From Chitinophagaceae bacterium (lineage in GTDB: Bacteria > Bacteroidota > Bacteroidia > Chitinophagales > Chitinophagaceae), in assembly GCA_023957575.1 (NCBI GenBank), contig JAMLGU010000001.1:62001-126000 (forward strand): a stretch of DNA of 64,000 nt. Reading direction: 5' to 3'. This document shows positions 37,892 through 46,529 of this stretch, one piece after another. Positions within the stretch are counted from its first letter, which is position 1. Every line of letters begins with the position of its first letter. Under the pieces are notes generated by a model. That model was not told where the DNA came from. It saw only the letters and a program-made list of their open reading frames with translations, and did no database searches. The position numbers and the translations under genes were made by a program.

Positions 37892-38548
37892 ATGGATATT
37901 AAACAACAAATATTATCGTTTTTAAATAAAAATTCGAATTTCTATTATTTGTCTTCCAAATACTTTGAAGAAGAAAGAGAACACCTTGAAAATGGAATAA
38001 ACGTACTTACAAACCTTATATTAAAGGGCCTGTACATACAAACAATTCAGAAGGGAAGAAAAGAAGAAATGCATAATATGGTAAGAGAGTCTGACGCTGT
38101 AGTCTTTACCGGAAATTTAAATAACTATTACCTTAACGAAATAAGTCTGGCAAAAGGCAGCGCTTACGTGTCAGAGATTTTTGGGCAGCAGGCTTCAGAC
38201 CTAATTAATGAAATATCAAAATTTTGTGTATTAAAACCCGGTACCATTAACAGGCTTGTCAATTTATTGGCATCGGTTGTTTTGCATGTTTTGAACCGAA
38301 TTTTTAAACTTCAAACTAATGAAGGCTCATCCATGTTTGACCATTTGTTGGGCAATTATTCTCAGGAAATAAAATTACCTCAAAGCCTTGAATTACTGCT
38401 TATACAAACTTTATATTACAACAATATCGAACAAAACATTGACCTCAATAGCACAAATGGTAAAGCCAACGGAAGTATAAACGGCCACGGGTTTAAAGAC
38501 GTTATTCCTTTCAATTGGTCAAAGCAACCTGTACAGGCGGCTCGTTAA
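37892..38548 (+). CDS. DUF937-like protein
   Basis: A 218-residue soluble protein. The pattern of an N-terminal helical half, a middle with YVSEIFGQQASDLINEISKFCVLKPGTINRLVNLLASVVLHVL, and a second helical half ending in SMFDHLLGNYSQEI resembles the DUF937/YidB fold; the match is by eye. A Gly/Asn-rich tail follows (about residues 185-205). It lies 40 bp after an iteron array. Its stop shares the TTAA palindrome with the stop of the convergent DUF2911 gene. Function unknown. Confidence 0.7.
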   Translation: MDIKQQILSFLNKNSNFYYLSSKYFEEEREHLENGINVLTNLILKGLYIQTIQKGRKEEMHNMVRESDAVVFTGNLNNYYLNEISLAKGSAYVSEIFGQQASDLINEISKFCVLKPGTINRLVNLLASVVLHVLNRIFKLQTNEGSSMFDHLLGNYSQEIKLPQSLELLLIQTLYYNNIEQNIDLNSTNGKANGSINGHGFKDVIPFNWSKQPVQAAR

Positions 38549-39183
38549 TACTTAAAAGCCAGCCTTGCTATTATATCCTGCCATCCCATCACTAATGAAC
38601 CATTGCGCCCATCAGCCTTTTCGAACACTATAGTAAAATATTCAATTGCCGGATTGTTTCTTGAAACCGGAGCCTTAACCCTCATTACATCTTTTGTGCT
38701 GTCAATTTTTAAGCCCCACACATCCACATTGGAATTGATGGCAATAATCCATTCATCCTCCTTTGGAATGCAATATAGGGTATAACGACCTTTCGGTAGT
38801 TTTCTTCCCTGCACGATTATGGGTTCAAATACGTCTAATTCGGTTGATTCATTGGCGCCCAACCTCCAGGGTTGCCCATATTTTAAAAAGTCCTGAAACA
38901 GTTTTCGCCCTTGCAGGTGTGGGCGGCTGTAAATAACCCGTAAAACCGGTCCTTCCTTAATGGTATCCGACATTCTCATTTGCTGATAATTGGGCGGAAA
39001 GTAACTCATATCCATTGGCGAAATATCCAGCGTTGCCAATGGGTTGGTCTCCTGCAGATTATTGATGATTTCATGCGTTTTGAGCAATTTAGTTGTATCA
39101 ATAGCAGGCGTTTCAACCGTATTGCTATTACATGCTGTTATACAAATCAACAGAAATAAAAACCAGCGTTTATGTAATTTCAT
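38545..39183 (-). CDS. DUF2911 lipoprotein
   Basis: A 212-residue protein of the DUF2911 family with a lipoprotein signal (LFLLICITACNSN). Family segments are VIYSRPHLQGRKLF, WRLGANESTELD, LPKGRYTLYCIP and EYFTIVFEKADG, as in the paralogue upstream. It adds about 40 residues at the N-terminus between the lipid anchor and the domain. No molecular role is known for the family. It is the last gene of a four-gene operon and overlaps the convergent DUF937-like gene by 4 bp. Confidence 0.88.
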   Translation of the reverse strand: MKLHKRWFLFLLICITACNSNTVETPAIDTTKLLKTHEIINNLQETNPLATLDISPMDMSYFPPNYQQMRMSDTIKEGPVLRVIYSRPHLQGRKLFQDFLKYGQPWRLGANESTELDVFEPIIVQGRKLPKGRYTLYCIPKEDEWIIAINSNVDVWGLKIDSTKDVMRVKAPVSRNNPAIEYFTIVFEKADGRNGSLVMGWQDIIARLAFKY

Positions 39184-39195
39184 TTATTTATCTTA

Positions 39196-39765
39196 TTAAA
39201 AATTAATAGGAAAAGAAGCCGTTTTCTTATCCCATCCGGCCAGTAGATTGGCGCCGGAAGCCGTTTTTTCAAAAGTAATGGTTAATGATTCAATCGGTTC
39301 TTTTACCTCCTTCACCGGTACAGAAACCCTTACTACATCTTTCGACTCATCATATTTGAAAGAACCCCAGATATCGGTTTCCCGATTTATGATGAAAGTC
39401 CATTCGTTTTCCTGAGGGATGCAATAGAGCGTGTATCTGCCTTTGTCAATCTTTTTACCATTCACAGTTACATCCGTAAAGAAATCTATTTCCGTAGCTT
39501 CATTGGCGCCTAACCTCCATACTTTATCATAGGGCACAATGTTTGTTCCAAAAAGTTCTCTTCCGTTTTTGTAAGGCCTGCTGTATAAAACACGCATAAC
39601 CGGTACTTCTTTGGTTCCTCTTAATTTCATCGAAGGATAGTTTACCGGATAATAAGATACATCTAACGGCGACTTATCCACCGGGACAGAAAACTGTGCC
39701 AATAAAATTTGTGACCCTAAAAATATTGTTGCGGCAAGTAGTATTATCTTTTTCATAATTTTCAT
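39196..39765 (-). CDS. DUF2911 protein, exported
   Basis: A 189-residue paralogue of the next gene, with a Sec-type signal peptide (ending near ILLAQ) instead of a lipobox. It has the same core: VLYSRPYKNGRELFG, WRLGANEATEID, KGRYTLYCIPQENEW and ESLTITFEKTA. Its start overlaps the stop of the ACP-phosphodiesterase-like gene by 4 bp, and its stop is 12 bp before the paralogue. This arose by tandem duplication with a change of sorting signal. Confidence 0.9.
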   Translation of the reverse strand: MKIMKKIILLAATIFLGSQILLAQFSVPVDKSPLDVSYYPVNYPSMKLRGTKEVPVMRVLYSRPYKNGRELFGTNIVPYDKVWRLGANEATEIDFFTDVTVNGKKIDKGRYTLYCIPQENEWTFIINRETDIWGSFKYDESKDVVRVSVPVKEVKEPIESLTITFEKTASGANLLAGWDKKTASFPINF

Positions 39766-40358
39766 TTTTCGTTCAATAATTCATTGAATTTATTTTTGGC
39801 AAACGGTTTTAGTTCTTTCCAAAACCTATTATAACACCGGTTTAAAAACTCAAAATGCTCCTCAAATATCCTGATGGCAGGCTCACTGCTTTCTAAATAT
39901 TTTGAACGCCTTACCAACCCGCCAAAACTCTGGTGTATGCCATAATGCGTCAAATAGTTATACAACCAGTTTTGCGAACGCATATAAAAGAGCATCTTTC
40001 TGAACCGCTCGGGCATTATTTCTTCAAATTTAGCCAAACTCCCATAAGTTTGAAGCGAAAAATCAAAAAGACTTTTATCGGTAAACTCATTTTCATCGTT
40101 TGCCAAAAAATAATCAAATGCCACATCCACAAAAGCCCCACTATATAGACGATATTCTTTTCTAAAAACTTCTTTTGCCTCAGCTATTGCTCCATGATTG
40201 TCGGTAAAAGTATCAATATGCCGGTGCAGAATGATCCCTTTATGAATCAGTGGCGGGTAATCATACTGTTGCCTGCCCTTCACAAAATCGCTGATCATAT
40301 TGCCCGTCAGAATTTCTTCGTGGCCAAAAGACAAATATGCATGAGCGAGATAATTCAT
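39762..40358 (-). CDS. ACP phosphodiesterase-like protein
   Basis: A 198-residue HD-fold protein of the AcpH (acyl-carrier-protein phosphodiesterase) family, which removes the phosphopantetheine arm from ACP. The family opening MNYLAHAYLS, GNMISDFVKG and HRHIDTFTDNH with His/Asp metal residues are present, as is the FVDVAFDYFLA segment. Both ends overlap neighbours by 4 bp, so it is in the middle of an operon with an alpha/beta hydrolase upstream. Activity on ACP is inferred from family only. Confidence 0.9.
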   Translation of the reverse strand: MNYLAHAYLSFGHEEILTGNMISDFVKGRQQYDYPPLIHKGIILHRHIDTFTDNHGAIAEAKEVFRKEYRLYSGAFVDVAFDYFLANDENEFTDKSLFDFSLQTYGSLAKFEEIMPERFRKMLFYMRSQNWLYNYLTHYGIHQSFGGLVRRSKYLESSEPAIRIFEEHFEFLNRCYNRFWKELKPFAKNKFNELLNEK

Positions 40359-41635
40359 TTCTTTTTATTAACACTTTTATTTAACCACTCCCCAATAATA
40401 TTAAGCGCCTCGGGCGAAATTGTCTGCTCCAGAAACGGCGCTTCATTGTAGGTACACCGGATGCAGGTTTGAAAAGTATGATTTAACCCTTTCAGTATCA
40501 ACGTTTTAAAATTTTTATTTCTGGCTTTTTTAAGACTGCTTTCTATCACGGGAATGTTCTGCTGTGCCGCTACCTGCAAATCCTTGTCGCCATTAAGCGC
40601 CAGAACCGGTATTTTGAGTTTCGCAAGCGTGGCGCCAGGTTCATAATCTGATAATGATTGGTAACCCGCTGTACTCGTCATAATCCCTTCTGCTAAATTA
40701 TTCAAAAAAGTCGAATCGGTTGTTGCAGCATTAACGCCACAGATTTTATTATTTTTTAACTGTTGAACGATTATTTCTTTATAACGGATGGCAGGCGCTG
40801 CCATCAAAACCAAAAACCTTATTGTTTTATCTCCTGCAGCCAGCGCCGGAGCCACTAATCCTCCTTCACTATGTCCCAGTAAGCCGATTTTTGTAGTATC
40901 TACTTCCGGCCTGGTTTTCAGAAACCTTACTGCAGCCGCTGCATCCTCCACAAGATCATTAAATGCAGCGTTTTTAAAATCACCTTCTGTGTCTCCAACA
41001 CCTCTGTCATCGGTTCTTAACACTGCAAACCCCTGATTGGTAAGATAATCTGCCAATACTTTAAATAGTTTATGTGCGCCAAAAGTATTATCTCTGTCGT
41101 CAGGTTCGCTGCCCGAAAGAAGAACAATGGCAGGGTATTTAATCTCGCTTGATAAGTTTTTGGGAACAGTCAAAGTGCCGCCGTAATTCAACCGGGTTAT
41201 TGAATCATAGTAATTTATATCAATACTTTCATAATTGTAGGGAGGCTGCGGCGTCTGAGGTCGATTGAGATTGGGGTATTGATTGGTTTTCTTCAACAGA
41301 AACTGTTCGTCAAATTCAGGCTGATGACTTCTGAATCTTGCTTCAATTGTTGAGTCGTCAATAATTGAACCATCAATAAATATTCTGTGTATGAGGTTTA
41401 AATGAACCCGGTTACTGTCAATCTCAACTGCATCAAAGGCAACTTTTCGGCCAATAGTGATAAACTCGGGCATTTCTGTAAAACTCCTGTAAGCTGCGGA
41501 ATCTTTTTGAATAACAACTACCACCCGCGATTTGCCTTCTCCAACATTTATCGCACCCATCCATATACCGCTTACATCCTGAGCCGGGGAGCAGAAAAAC
41601 GATAAAAGGAGAACAAACAGAAGCCCATACTTCAT
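40355..41635 (-). CDS. Exported alpha/beta hydrolase
   Basis: A 426-residue protein with a signal peptide (LLFVLLLSFFCSPAQ) and an N-terminal beta domain (about residues 22-125). A serine hydrolase domain follows, with nucleophile elbow GHSEGG, acid in LALNGDKDLQV and His in LKGLNHTFQT. The domain pairing is that of exported esterases/peptidases common in Bacteroidota. The ATG at 41635 is preferred over one at 41674 because it directly starts the signal peptide. A TATTTTTG box (41661-41668, minus strand) lies 25 nt upstream. It leads the four-gene operon. Confidence 0.88.
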   Translation of the reverse strand: MKYGLLFVLLLSFFCSPAQDVSGIWMGAINVGEGKSRVVVVIQKDSAAYRSFTEMPEFITIGRKVAFDAVEIDSNRVHLNLIHRIFIDGSIIDDSTIEARFRSHQPEFDEQFLLKKTNQYPNLNRPQTPQPPYNYESIDINYYDSITRLNYGGTLTVPKNLSSEIKYPAIVLLSGSEPDDRDNTFGAHKLFKVLADYLTNQGFAVLRTDDRGVGDTEGDFKNAAFNDLVEDAAAAVRFLKTRPEVDTTKIGLLGHSEGGLVAPALAAGDKTIRFLVLMAAPAIRYKEIIVQQLKNNKICGVNAATTDSTFLNNLAEGIMTSTAGYQSLSDYEPGATLAKLKIPVLALNGDKDLQVAAQQNIPVIESSLKKARNKNFKTLILKGLNHTFQTCIRCTYNEAPFLEQTISPEALNIIGEWLNKSVNKKK

Positions 41636-41763
41636 AATCAATCGGATTAAACAAGAGAAACAAAAATATTGCAAATTCGTTCATTATCCATTCTTTCATC
41701 TGATATTAATGCCTGATTTTTAAAGTTTTATATTTTTAAAAGTTTTTCTTAACCACAGTTAAG

Positions 41764-41771
41764 TACTTTTG
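41764..41771 (+). promoter_or_regulatory. -7 box of the deoxyhypusine-synthase-like gene
   Basis: TACTTTTG followed by C, a full TAnnTTTG match. The predicted leader is about 57 nt and contains a small hairpin: 6-bp stem 41779-41784 with 41790-41795, loop of 5. Confidence 0.5.
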
Positions 41772-41833
41772 CGCTTCGCCTTGCTACTGGCAAGGTGAAT
41801 AATAAAAGGTATTATTTTAAAGTTTTAAACATT

Positions 41834-42808
41834 ATGCAAAAAGGACCTGTTTCAAAATTTATTGAACATCATTACCGCCACTTTAATGCTGCGGCGCTGA
41901 TGGATGCCGCAAAGGGTTATGAAACTCATTTGCTCGAGGGAGGAAAAATGATGGTAACGCTTGCCGGCGCCATGAGTACCGCCGAATTAGGCATTTCGCT
42001 TGCCGAAATGATTCGTCAGGATAAAGTACAAATCATTTCCTGCACAGGCGCCAACCTTGAGGAAGATGTGATGAACTTGGTGGCGCATAAGCATTACAAA
42101 AGAGTTCCCAACTATCGCGACCTTACGCCGCAAGAGGAGTGGGAACTGCTTGAAAATCATTACAATAGAGTAACAGATACCTGTATTCCCGAAGAGGAGG
42201 CTTTTCGCCGCCTGCAAAAACATTTGGTAAAACAATGGAAAGATGCAGAGGCCAAAGGAGAAAGATATTTTCCGCATGAGTTTTTGTTTAAAACGGTTCT
42301 GAGTGGAGATTTGGAACAGTATTACGAAATAGACCCCAAAGACAGCTGGATTATTGCGGCTGCCGAAAAAAATATTCCAATCATTGTTCCGGGCTGGGAA
42401 GACAGCACTACCGGAAACATATTCACAAGTTATTGCATCAAAGGAGAGCTGAAAACCAGCACCGTGAAAAGCGGTATCGAATACATGATGTTTCTTACAG
42501 AATGGTACCGAGCCAACAGTGGCGGTAAAGGTGTAGGATTTTTTCAGATTGGCGGCGGTATAGCCGGCGATTTTCCTATATGTGTGGTGCCCATGATGTA
42601 TCAGGATCTGGAGTGGCATGATGTACCCTTCTGGAGCTACTTCTGTCAGATAAGCGATAGCACTACTTCTTACGGTTCTTACTCAGGGGCTGTGCCAAAC
42701 GAAAAAATTACTTGGGGTAAACTTGACATCAATACACCCAAATTCATTGTGGAAAGCGATGCGACCATTGTGGCGCCACTTATTTTTGCATGGATATTGG
42801 GTTGGTAA
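41834..42808 (+). CDS. Deoxyhypusine synthase family protein
   Basis: A 324-residue NAD-dependent enzyme of the deoxyhypusine synthase family. Fold motifs include VTLAGAMSTAELG, SCTGANLEEDV, PGWEDSTTGN, QIGGGIAGDFPI and the C-terminal NEKITWGKLD, where the Lys of WGK corresponds to the catalytic Lys of the eukaryotic enzyme. Bacteria lack eIF5A, so the acceptor cannot be the usual one; some bacterial relatives transfer the aminobutyl group from spermidine to another amine. The ATG at 41834 is chosen over a GTG at 41795 that lies in the leader hairpin. It is a single-gene unit with promoter and terminator. Confidence 0.92.
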   Translation: MQKGPVSKFIEHHYRHFNAAALMDAAKGYETHLLEGGKMMVTLAGAMSTAELGISLAEMIRQDKVQIISCTGANLEEDVMNLVAHKHYKRVPNYRDLTPQEEWELLENHYNRVTDTCIPEEEAFRRLQKHLVKQWKDAEAKGERYFPHEFLFKTVLSGDLEQYYEIDPKDSWIIAAAEKNIPIIVPGWEDSTTGNIFTSYCIKGELKTSTVKSGIEYMMFLTEWYRANSGGKGVGFFQIGGGIAGDFPICVVPMMYQDLEWHDVPFWSYFCQISDSTTSYGSYSGAVPNEKITWGKLDINTPKFIVESDATIVAPLIFAWILGW

Positions 42809-42826
42809 ATAATATTGGATATTCAT

Positions 42827-42858
42827 AAAAAAAGCTGTCTCACCGGACAGCTTTTTTT
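42827..42858 (+). terminator. Intrinsic terminator after the deoxyhypusine-synthase-like gene
   Basis: Perfect 13-bp stem (42827-42839 with 42846-42858), loop of six and a T-run forming the distal part of the stem. Lies 18 bp after the stop codon. Confidence 0.88.
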
Positions 42859-43067
42859 ATATTCTTTCGTTTATTAATATGCTGCTATTCAGTAGATTAT
42901 GCGAATATTCTTTTCCTTGCTCTGTCATAATTAGTGGTTTTACCGGCATCCCTAATTTGCGGTATATTGATGCCCAGCGCTTTAACTTATCTTACATTTG
43001 ATTAAAATAAATCAACAAGCGATTTCTTTGGTCGCACTATTTTTTCATAAAAGACAAAACTTTAAGC

Positions 43068-44429
43068 ATGAAAAGAGTATTTGTTTTAACATTGTTTTTA
43101 TTGTTTGTCTGGGGATTAAAAGCGCAGATAATTGATCCCAGAAGAGTAGCAAAACGTGCTGCCGAAAACAGAATCAACAGGCAAATTGACAAAGGCATCA
43201 ACAAAGGAATGGATAAGGCTGAAGAAGGCATTGAAAATGCAATTAAAAAAGATAAAAACGCCTCTCAGGAAAAAGAAAGTACCAATAAATCAAAAAAGAA
43301 AGGTGGGAGTGGAAATGATGGGAATAACGAAGTAGATAATAATCAGGGAGGTAACAGCACTTCCGGTTCTCCCTCCTTCTCAAGTTATGGTAAGTTTGAT
43401 TTTGTGCCGGGCGAAAAAGTAATTGCATTTGAGGACTTTAGTCAGGATGCTTTGGGCGATTTTCCGGCTAAATGGAATACAAATGGTTCAGGAGAATTAG
43501 TAAAACTGAATAATTACAGTTCTAAGTTTTTAAAAACTGAAAAGCAAACCGTTTTTTATCCGGAATTCATTAAATCCTTACCCGAAAATTTCACAGTTGA
43601 ATTCGACCTTTCAAGCACACTGGAGTACAGTTTTTACAATGGGTTTATGATTGTTGGTTTTACAAACGAACCTAATGTTGGAGCAAAATGGTCATTATTT
43701 AATAAATATGGCCGGAAATCAGATACCAAAAACACCCTTGAAGTCGGTTTTCACCCAACCGGTGCCGGCGGAAACAGAGGAATGACACTACTTGAAAGCT
43801 TTGGAGATGGCAATCAAATTTTAGATAGCGAAGACGAACAAAGTGCATTTGCCACCAAAGGCAACAAAACAAATGTACATGTGAGTATCTGGAGGCAAAA
43901 AAGCCGTATCAGAGTGTATATTGATGAACAAAAAATATGGGATATCCCTCGCGCATTCCCCGATGGATCAAAGGTCAATTCCTTATATTTTAGAAATAAT
44001 GGCTCTGAAAAAGAAGATCAGGCATTTTTTATCAGTAACCTCAGAGTAGCAGTAGGAGCGCCGGACACACGCAATAAACTGATAACAGAAGGAAAATTTG
44101 TAACCACCGGTATCCTCTTTGATGTAAACAGCGATAAAATTAAGCCTTCAAGCTACGGCGTACTAAAAGATATTGCCAATGTTTTGACAGAAAATGAAGA
44201 TATAAAGGTAAAAATCGTAGGCCATACCGATAGTGATGGAGATGATGCCTCCAATCTTGCCTTATCCAAAAAAAGGGCTGAATCCGTTAAAAAAGCATTG
44301 TCTTCTCAGTTTGGCATCAACGAAAAAAGGATGACAACCGATGGTATGGGAGAATCGCAGCCTGTTAGTCCTAATACTTCACCCGAAGGAAAGGCCAACA
44401 ATAGAAGAGTAGAATTTATTAAGCAATAA
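43068..44429 (+). CDS. OmpA-family protein with a lectin-like middle domain
   Basis: A 453-residue exported protein. It has a signal peptide (ending near LKAQ), a low-complexity charged and Gly/Asn/Ser-rich region (about residues 25-115), and a beta-sandwich domain of laminin-G/concanavalin type (about 120-335; FSQDALGDFPAKWNTNG, WSLFNKYGRKSDTKNT). A canonical OmpA peptidoglycan-binding domain follows (about 340-453; ILFDVNSDKIKP, VGHTDSDGD, LSKKRAESVKKAL, NNRRVEF). It probably anchors the outer membrane to the wall and displays the middle domain. A TACATTTG box at 42993-43000 may be its promoter. Confidence 0.92.
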   Translation: MKRVFVLTLFLLFVWGLKAQIIDPRRVAKRAAENRINRQIDKGINKGMDKAEEGIENAIKKDKNASQEKESTNKSKKKGGSGNDGNNEVDNNQGGNSTSGSPSFSSYGKFDFVPGEKVIAFEDFSQDALGDFPAKWNTNGSGELVKLNNYSSKFLKTEKQTVFYPEFIKSLPENFTVEFDLSSTLEYSFYNGFMIVGFTNEPNVGAKWSLFNKYGRKSDTKNTLEVGFHPTGAGGNRGMTLLESFGDGNQILDSEDEQSAFATKGNKTNVHVSIWRQKSRIRVYIDEQKIWDIPRAFPDGSKVNSLYFRNNGSEKEDQAFFISNLRVAVGAPDTRNKLITEGKFVTTGILFDVNSDKIKPSSYGVLKDIANVLTENEDIKVKIVGHTDSDGDDASNLALSKKRAESVKKALSSQFGINEKRMTTDGMGESQPVSPNTSPEGKANNRRVEFIKQ

Positions 44430-44516
44430 AATGAAAGCTATCAAACAATAACCAAGTCCGGGTGCTAAACTAATAATAATCATCCGACCAAATCTTTAAA
44501 CAACAACAAGAGAACA

Positions 44517-44548
44517 GGAGAGGAAACCTTAACCGGCCTCTCCTTTTT
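44517..44548 (+). terminator. Intrinsic terminator after the OmpA-family gene
   Basis: GGAGAGG (44517-44523) pairs with CCTCTCC (44537-44543), with a 13-nt loop, then five T. It stands 87 bp after the stop and before the promoter of the dipeptidase. Confidence 0.82.
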
Positions 44549-44574
44549 CTTTCTCAACCTTAAACTGTTTTTCA

Positions 44575-44582
44575 TACCTTCG
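44575..44582 (+). promoter_or_regulatory. Possible -7 box of the M20 dipeptidase gene
   Basis: TACCTTCG is one base from TAnnTTTG and lies 23 nt before the ATG, just after the preceding terminator. Confidence 0.35.
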
Positions 44583-44605
44583 TGGGAACAAAAAATTCAT
44601 GCTAT

Positions 44606-45970
44606 ATGTCACAAATTTGGAAAGATTACCAGGAGCAACACAAAGAAAGATTCCTAAACGAAATGATGGATCTACTCCGTATTCCATCAATCAGCGCCAG
44701 AAGCGAACATAAAGAAGATATGTATAAGTGTGCCGAAGCTGTAAAAGCATCACTTTTAGCCGCCGGCTGCGGCAAGGCCGAAGTAATGGAAACAGGCGGA
44801 CACCCTGTTGTTTACGGAGAAAAAATTATTGATCCGGCCAAACCTACAGTATTGGTTTATGGTCACTACGATGTGCAGCCCGTGGAACCATTGGAAGAAT
44901 GGAAAACCCCTCCGTTTGAACCGACTATAATCGACGGGAAAGTTTTTGCACGTGGCAGTGCAGACGACAAAGGCCAGTTTTACATGCACGTAAAAGCAAT
45001 GGAAATAATGGCAAACACCAACACCATGACTACCAATATCAAATTTATTATTGAAGGTGAAGAAGAAGTAGGTTCTGCCAATCTGGGCCAATTTGTTGCT
45101 GCCAATAAAGAATTGCTGAAAGCAGATGTTATCCTCATCAGCGACAGCTCTCTGCTGAGTATGGACACACCTTCTCTCGATACCGGTGTGCGTGGACTTA
45201 GCTATATCGAAGTAGAAGTAACAGCTGCCAACCGCGATTTGCATAGTGGTATATACGGTGGCGCCGTTGCCAATCCGATTGTGGTGCTGTCGAAAATGAT
45301 TGCAGCCTGTCATGACGAAAATAATCATGTAACCATTCCCGGATTTTATGATGATGTGGACATTACTTCCGAAGAGGAAAGGGCATTAATCAATAAAGCG
45401 CCTTTCAATGAAGAAGAATACAAAAATGAAATAGACGTAAAGGAACTATGGGGCGAAAAAGGATTTACCACTTATGAAAGAACAGGTATTCGTCCTACAT
45501 TAGAACTCAACGGTATCTGGGGCGGCTATCAGGGCGAAGGCTCCAAAACCGTACTGCCTGCAAAAGCAAGCGCCAAGATTTCGGCACGTCTTGTACCCAG
45601 CCAGAACAGCGAAAAGATGACAAAGCTGTTGTTGGATTATTTCAATAATGCAGGTCCTTCCTGTGTAACCGTAAGGGCATTTGAGCATCATGGCGGAGAG
45701 CCTTATGTTACGCCCATCACCAGTAAGGGCTATATCGCTGCCAGTAAAGCATTGGAAACCACATTTGGAAAAGAAGTGATTCCGGTACGCAGCGGCGGCA
45801 GTATTCCAATATGCAATACTTTGGAAAAAGAATTGGGGATCAAAATCATATTCATGGGCTTTGGCTTAGACAGCGATGGCCTGCACAGTCCAAATGAGAA
45901 ATATAACATCGAGAATTATTTCAAAGGGATAGAAACCATTCCTTATTTCCATAAGTTTTTTGCGGAGTAA
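44606..45970 (+). CDS. M20-family dipeptidase
   Basis: A 454-residue zinc dipeptidase of the M20 family (carnosinase/PepV-like long form). The catalytic region has LVYGHYDVQPV (first zinc His and the following Asp), ARGSADDKGQ (bridging Asp), EGEEEVGS (catalytic Glu and zinc Glu), and near the end FGLDSDGLHSPNEKY with the last zinc His. The dimerisation/lid domain lies between. No signal peptide, so it is cytoplasmic and cleaves imported dipeptides. The ATG at 44606 gives the usual start; a GTG at 44582 overlaps the promoter box. Confidence 0.94.
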   Translation: MSQIWKDYQEQHKERFLNEMMDLLRIPSISARSEHKEDMYKCAEAVKASLLAAGCGKAEVMETGGHPVVYGEKIIDPAKPTVLVYGHYDVQPVEPLEEWKTPPFEPTIIDGKVFARGSADDKGQFYMHVKAMEIMANTNTMTTNIKFIIEGEEEVGSANLGQFVAANKELLKADVILISDSSLLSMDTPSLDTGVRGLSYIEVEVTAANRDLHSGIYGGAVANPIVVLSKMIAACHDENNHVTIPGFYDDVDITSEEERALINKAPFNEEEYKNEIDVKELWGEKGFTTYERTGIRPTLELNGIWGGYQGEGSKTVLPAKASAKISARLVPSQNSEKMTKLLLDYFNNAGPSCVTVRAFEHHGGEPYVTPITSKGYIAASKALETTFGKEVIPVRSGGSIPICNTLEKELGIKIIFMGFGLDSDGLHSPNEKYNIENYFKGIETIPYFHKFFAE

Positions 45971-45995
45971 TTTCGAATTTCAAAATTATTAAATC

Positions 45996-46027
45996 AAAAA
46001 TCGCCACATCAAAACGGCGATTTTTTT
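45996..46027 (+). terminator. Intrinsic terminator after the M20 dipeptidase gene
   Basis: 10-bp stem AAAAATCGCC / GGCGATTTTT (45996-46005 with 46016-46025), 10-nt loop and a T-run. Lies 25 bp after the stop. Confidence 0.88.
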
Positions 46028-46046
46028 GTAAAGAGAAGATTAATAT

Positions 46047-46088
46047 ATGTAAAGCATACTTTACATTGTAATTTTCCTTATATCTTTG
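46047..46088 (+). promoter_or_regulatory. Operator and promoter of the 4-TM/XRE gene pair
   Basis: A perfect 20-bp inverted repeat (46047-46066; arms ATGTAAAG and CTTTACAT around CATA) sits just upstream of TATCTTTG (46081-46088), a full -7 box. The repeat covers the -33 region. Its position and symmetry suit a dimeric repressor, most simply the XRE protein encoded by the second gene. Confidence 0.6.
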
Positions 46089-46103
46089 AGAAAAATTATA
46101 GTT

Positions 46104-46529
46104 ATGCGTTCCAAATTCTTGCTTCCACATCAATTTAAATGGATAGGATATATAATTGCTCCTATGGGAATTATATTATGGAGTATCATTCAAAAAAGTC
46201 ATTTCCCACATCATTTTTTGAATCTAAGAGCGTTAATATTAACCATTTCAGCATGTATGTTTGTTTTTGGGTTTTTCTTTACAGTTTTTGCCAGAGAAAA
46301 AATAGAAGATGAATACATTTCTTTGAAAAGATTGGAAACTTTTCAGTTAGCATCAATTATTCAGTGTTTTTTAATAATAACTGGATTTTTTCTTATAGGG
46401 TTCGCTAAAAATCCAATGAGCATTGAGAACCAAATGTTTTACTTTATGGGTTGTATATTTTTTTATTACTTATTTTACATTGCTCGATTTCAATACGTAA
46501 TCCAAAGGGCCAATAAATTAAAAGGATGA
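46104..46529 (+). CDS. Four-helix membrane protein paired with an XRE regulator
   Basis: A 141-residue protein with four hydrophobic helices (about residues 13-30, 42-64, 81-103 and 109-133) and short loops. No family is recognised. Its last bases overlap the XRE gene (ATGA), so the two are translationally coupled. This layout recurs at 53.0 kb with a DUF2975 protein. The ATG at 46104 is chosen because a TTG at 46086 lies inside the -7 box. The membrane protein may sense or signal to the regulator; this is inference. Confidence 0.78.
   Translation: MRSKFLLPHQFKWIGYIIAPMGIILWSIIQKSHFPHHFLNLRALILTISACMFVFGFFFTVFAREKIEDEYISLKRLETFQLASIIQCFLIITGFFLIGFAKNPMSIENQMFYFMGCIFFYYLFYIARFQYVIQRANKLKG

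Noticed and set aside
41987..42619. 210-codon frame antisense to the deoxyhypusine-synthase-like gene
   Set aside because: A shadow of a conserved enzyme; rich in His, Phe and Cys with no domain signal.
44756..45328. 190-codon frame antisense to the M20 dipeptidase
   Set aside because: A shadow frame; all metal-site motifs are on the plus strand.
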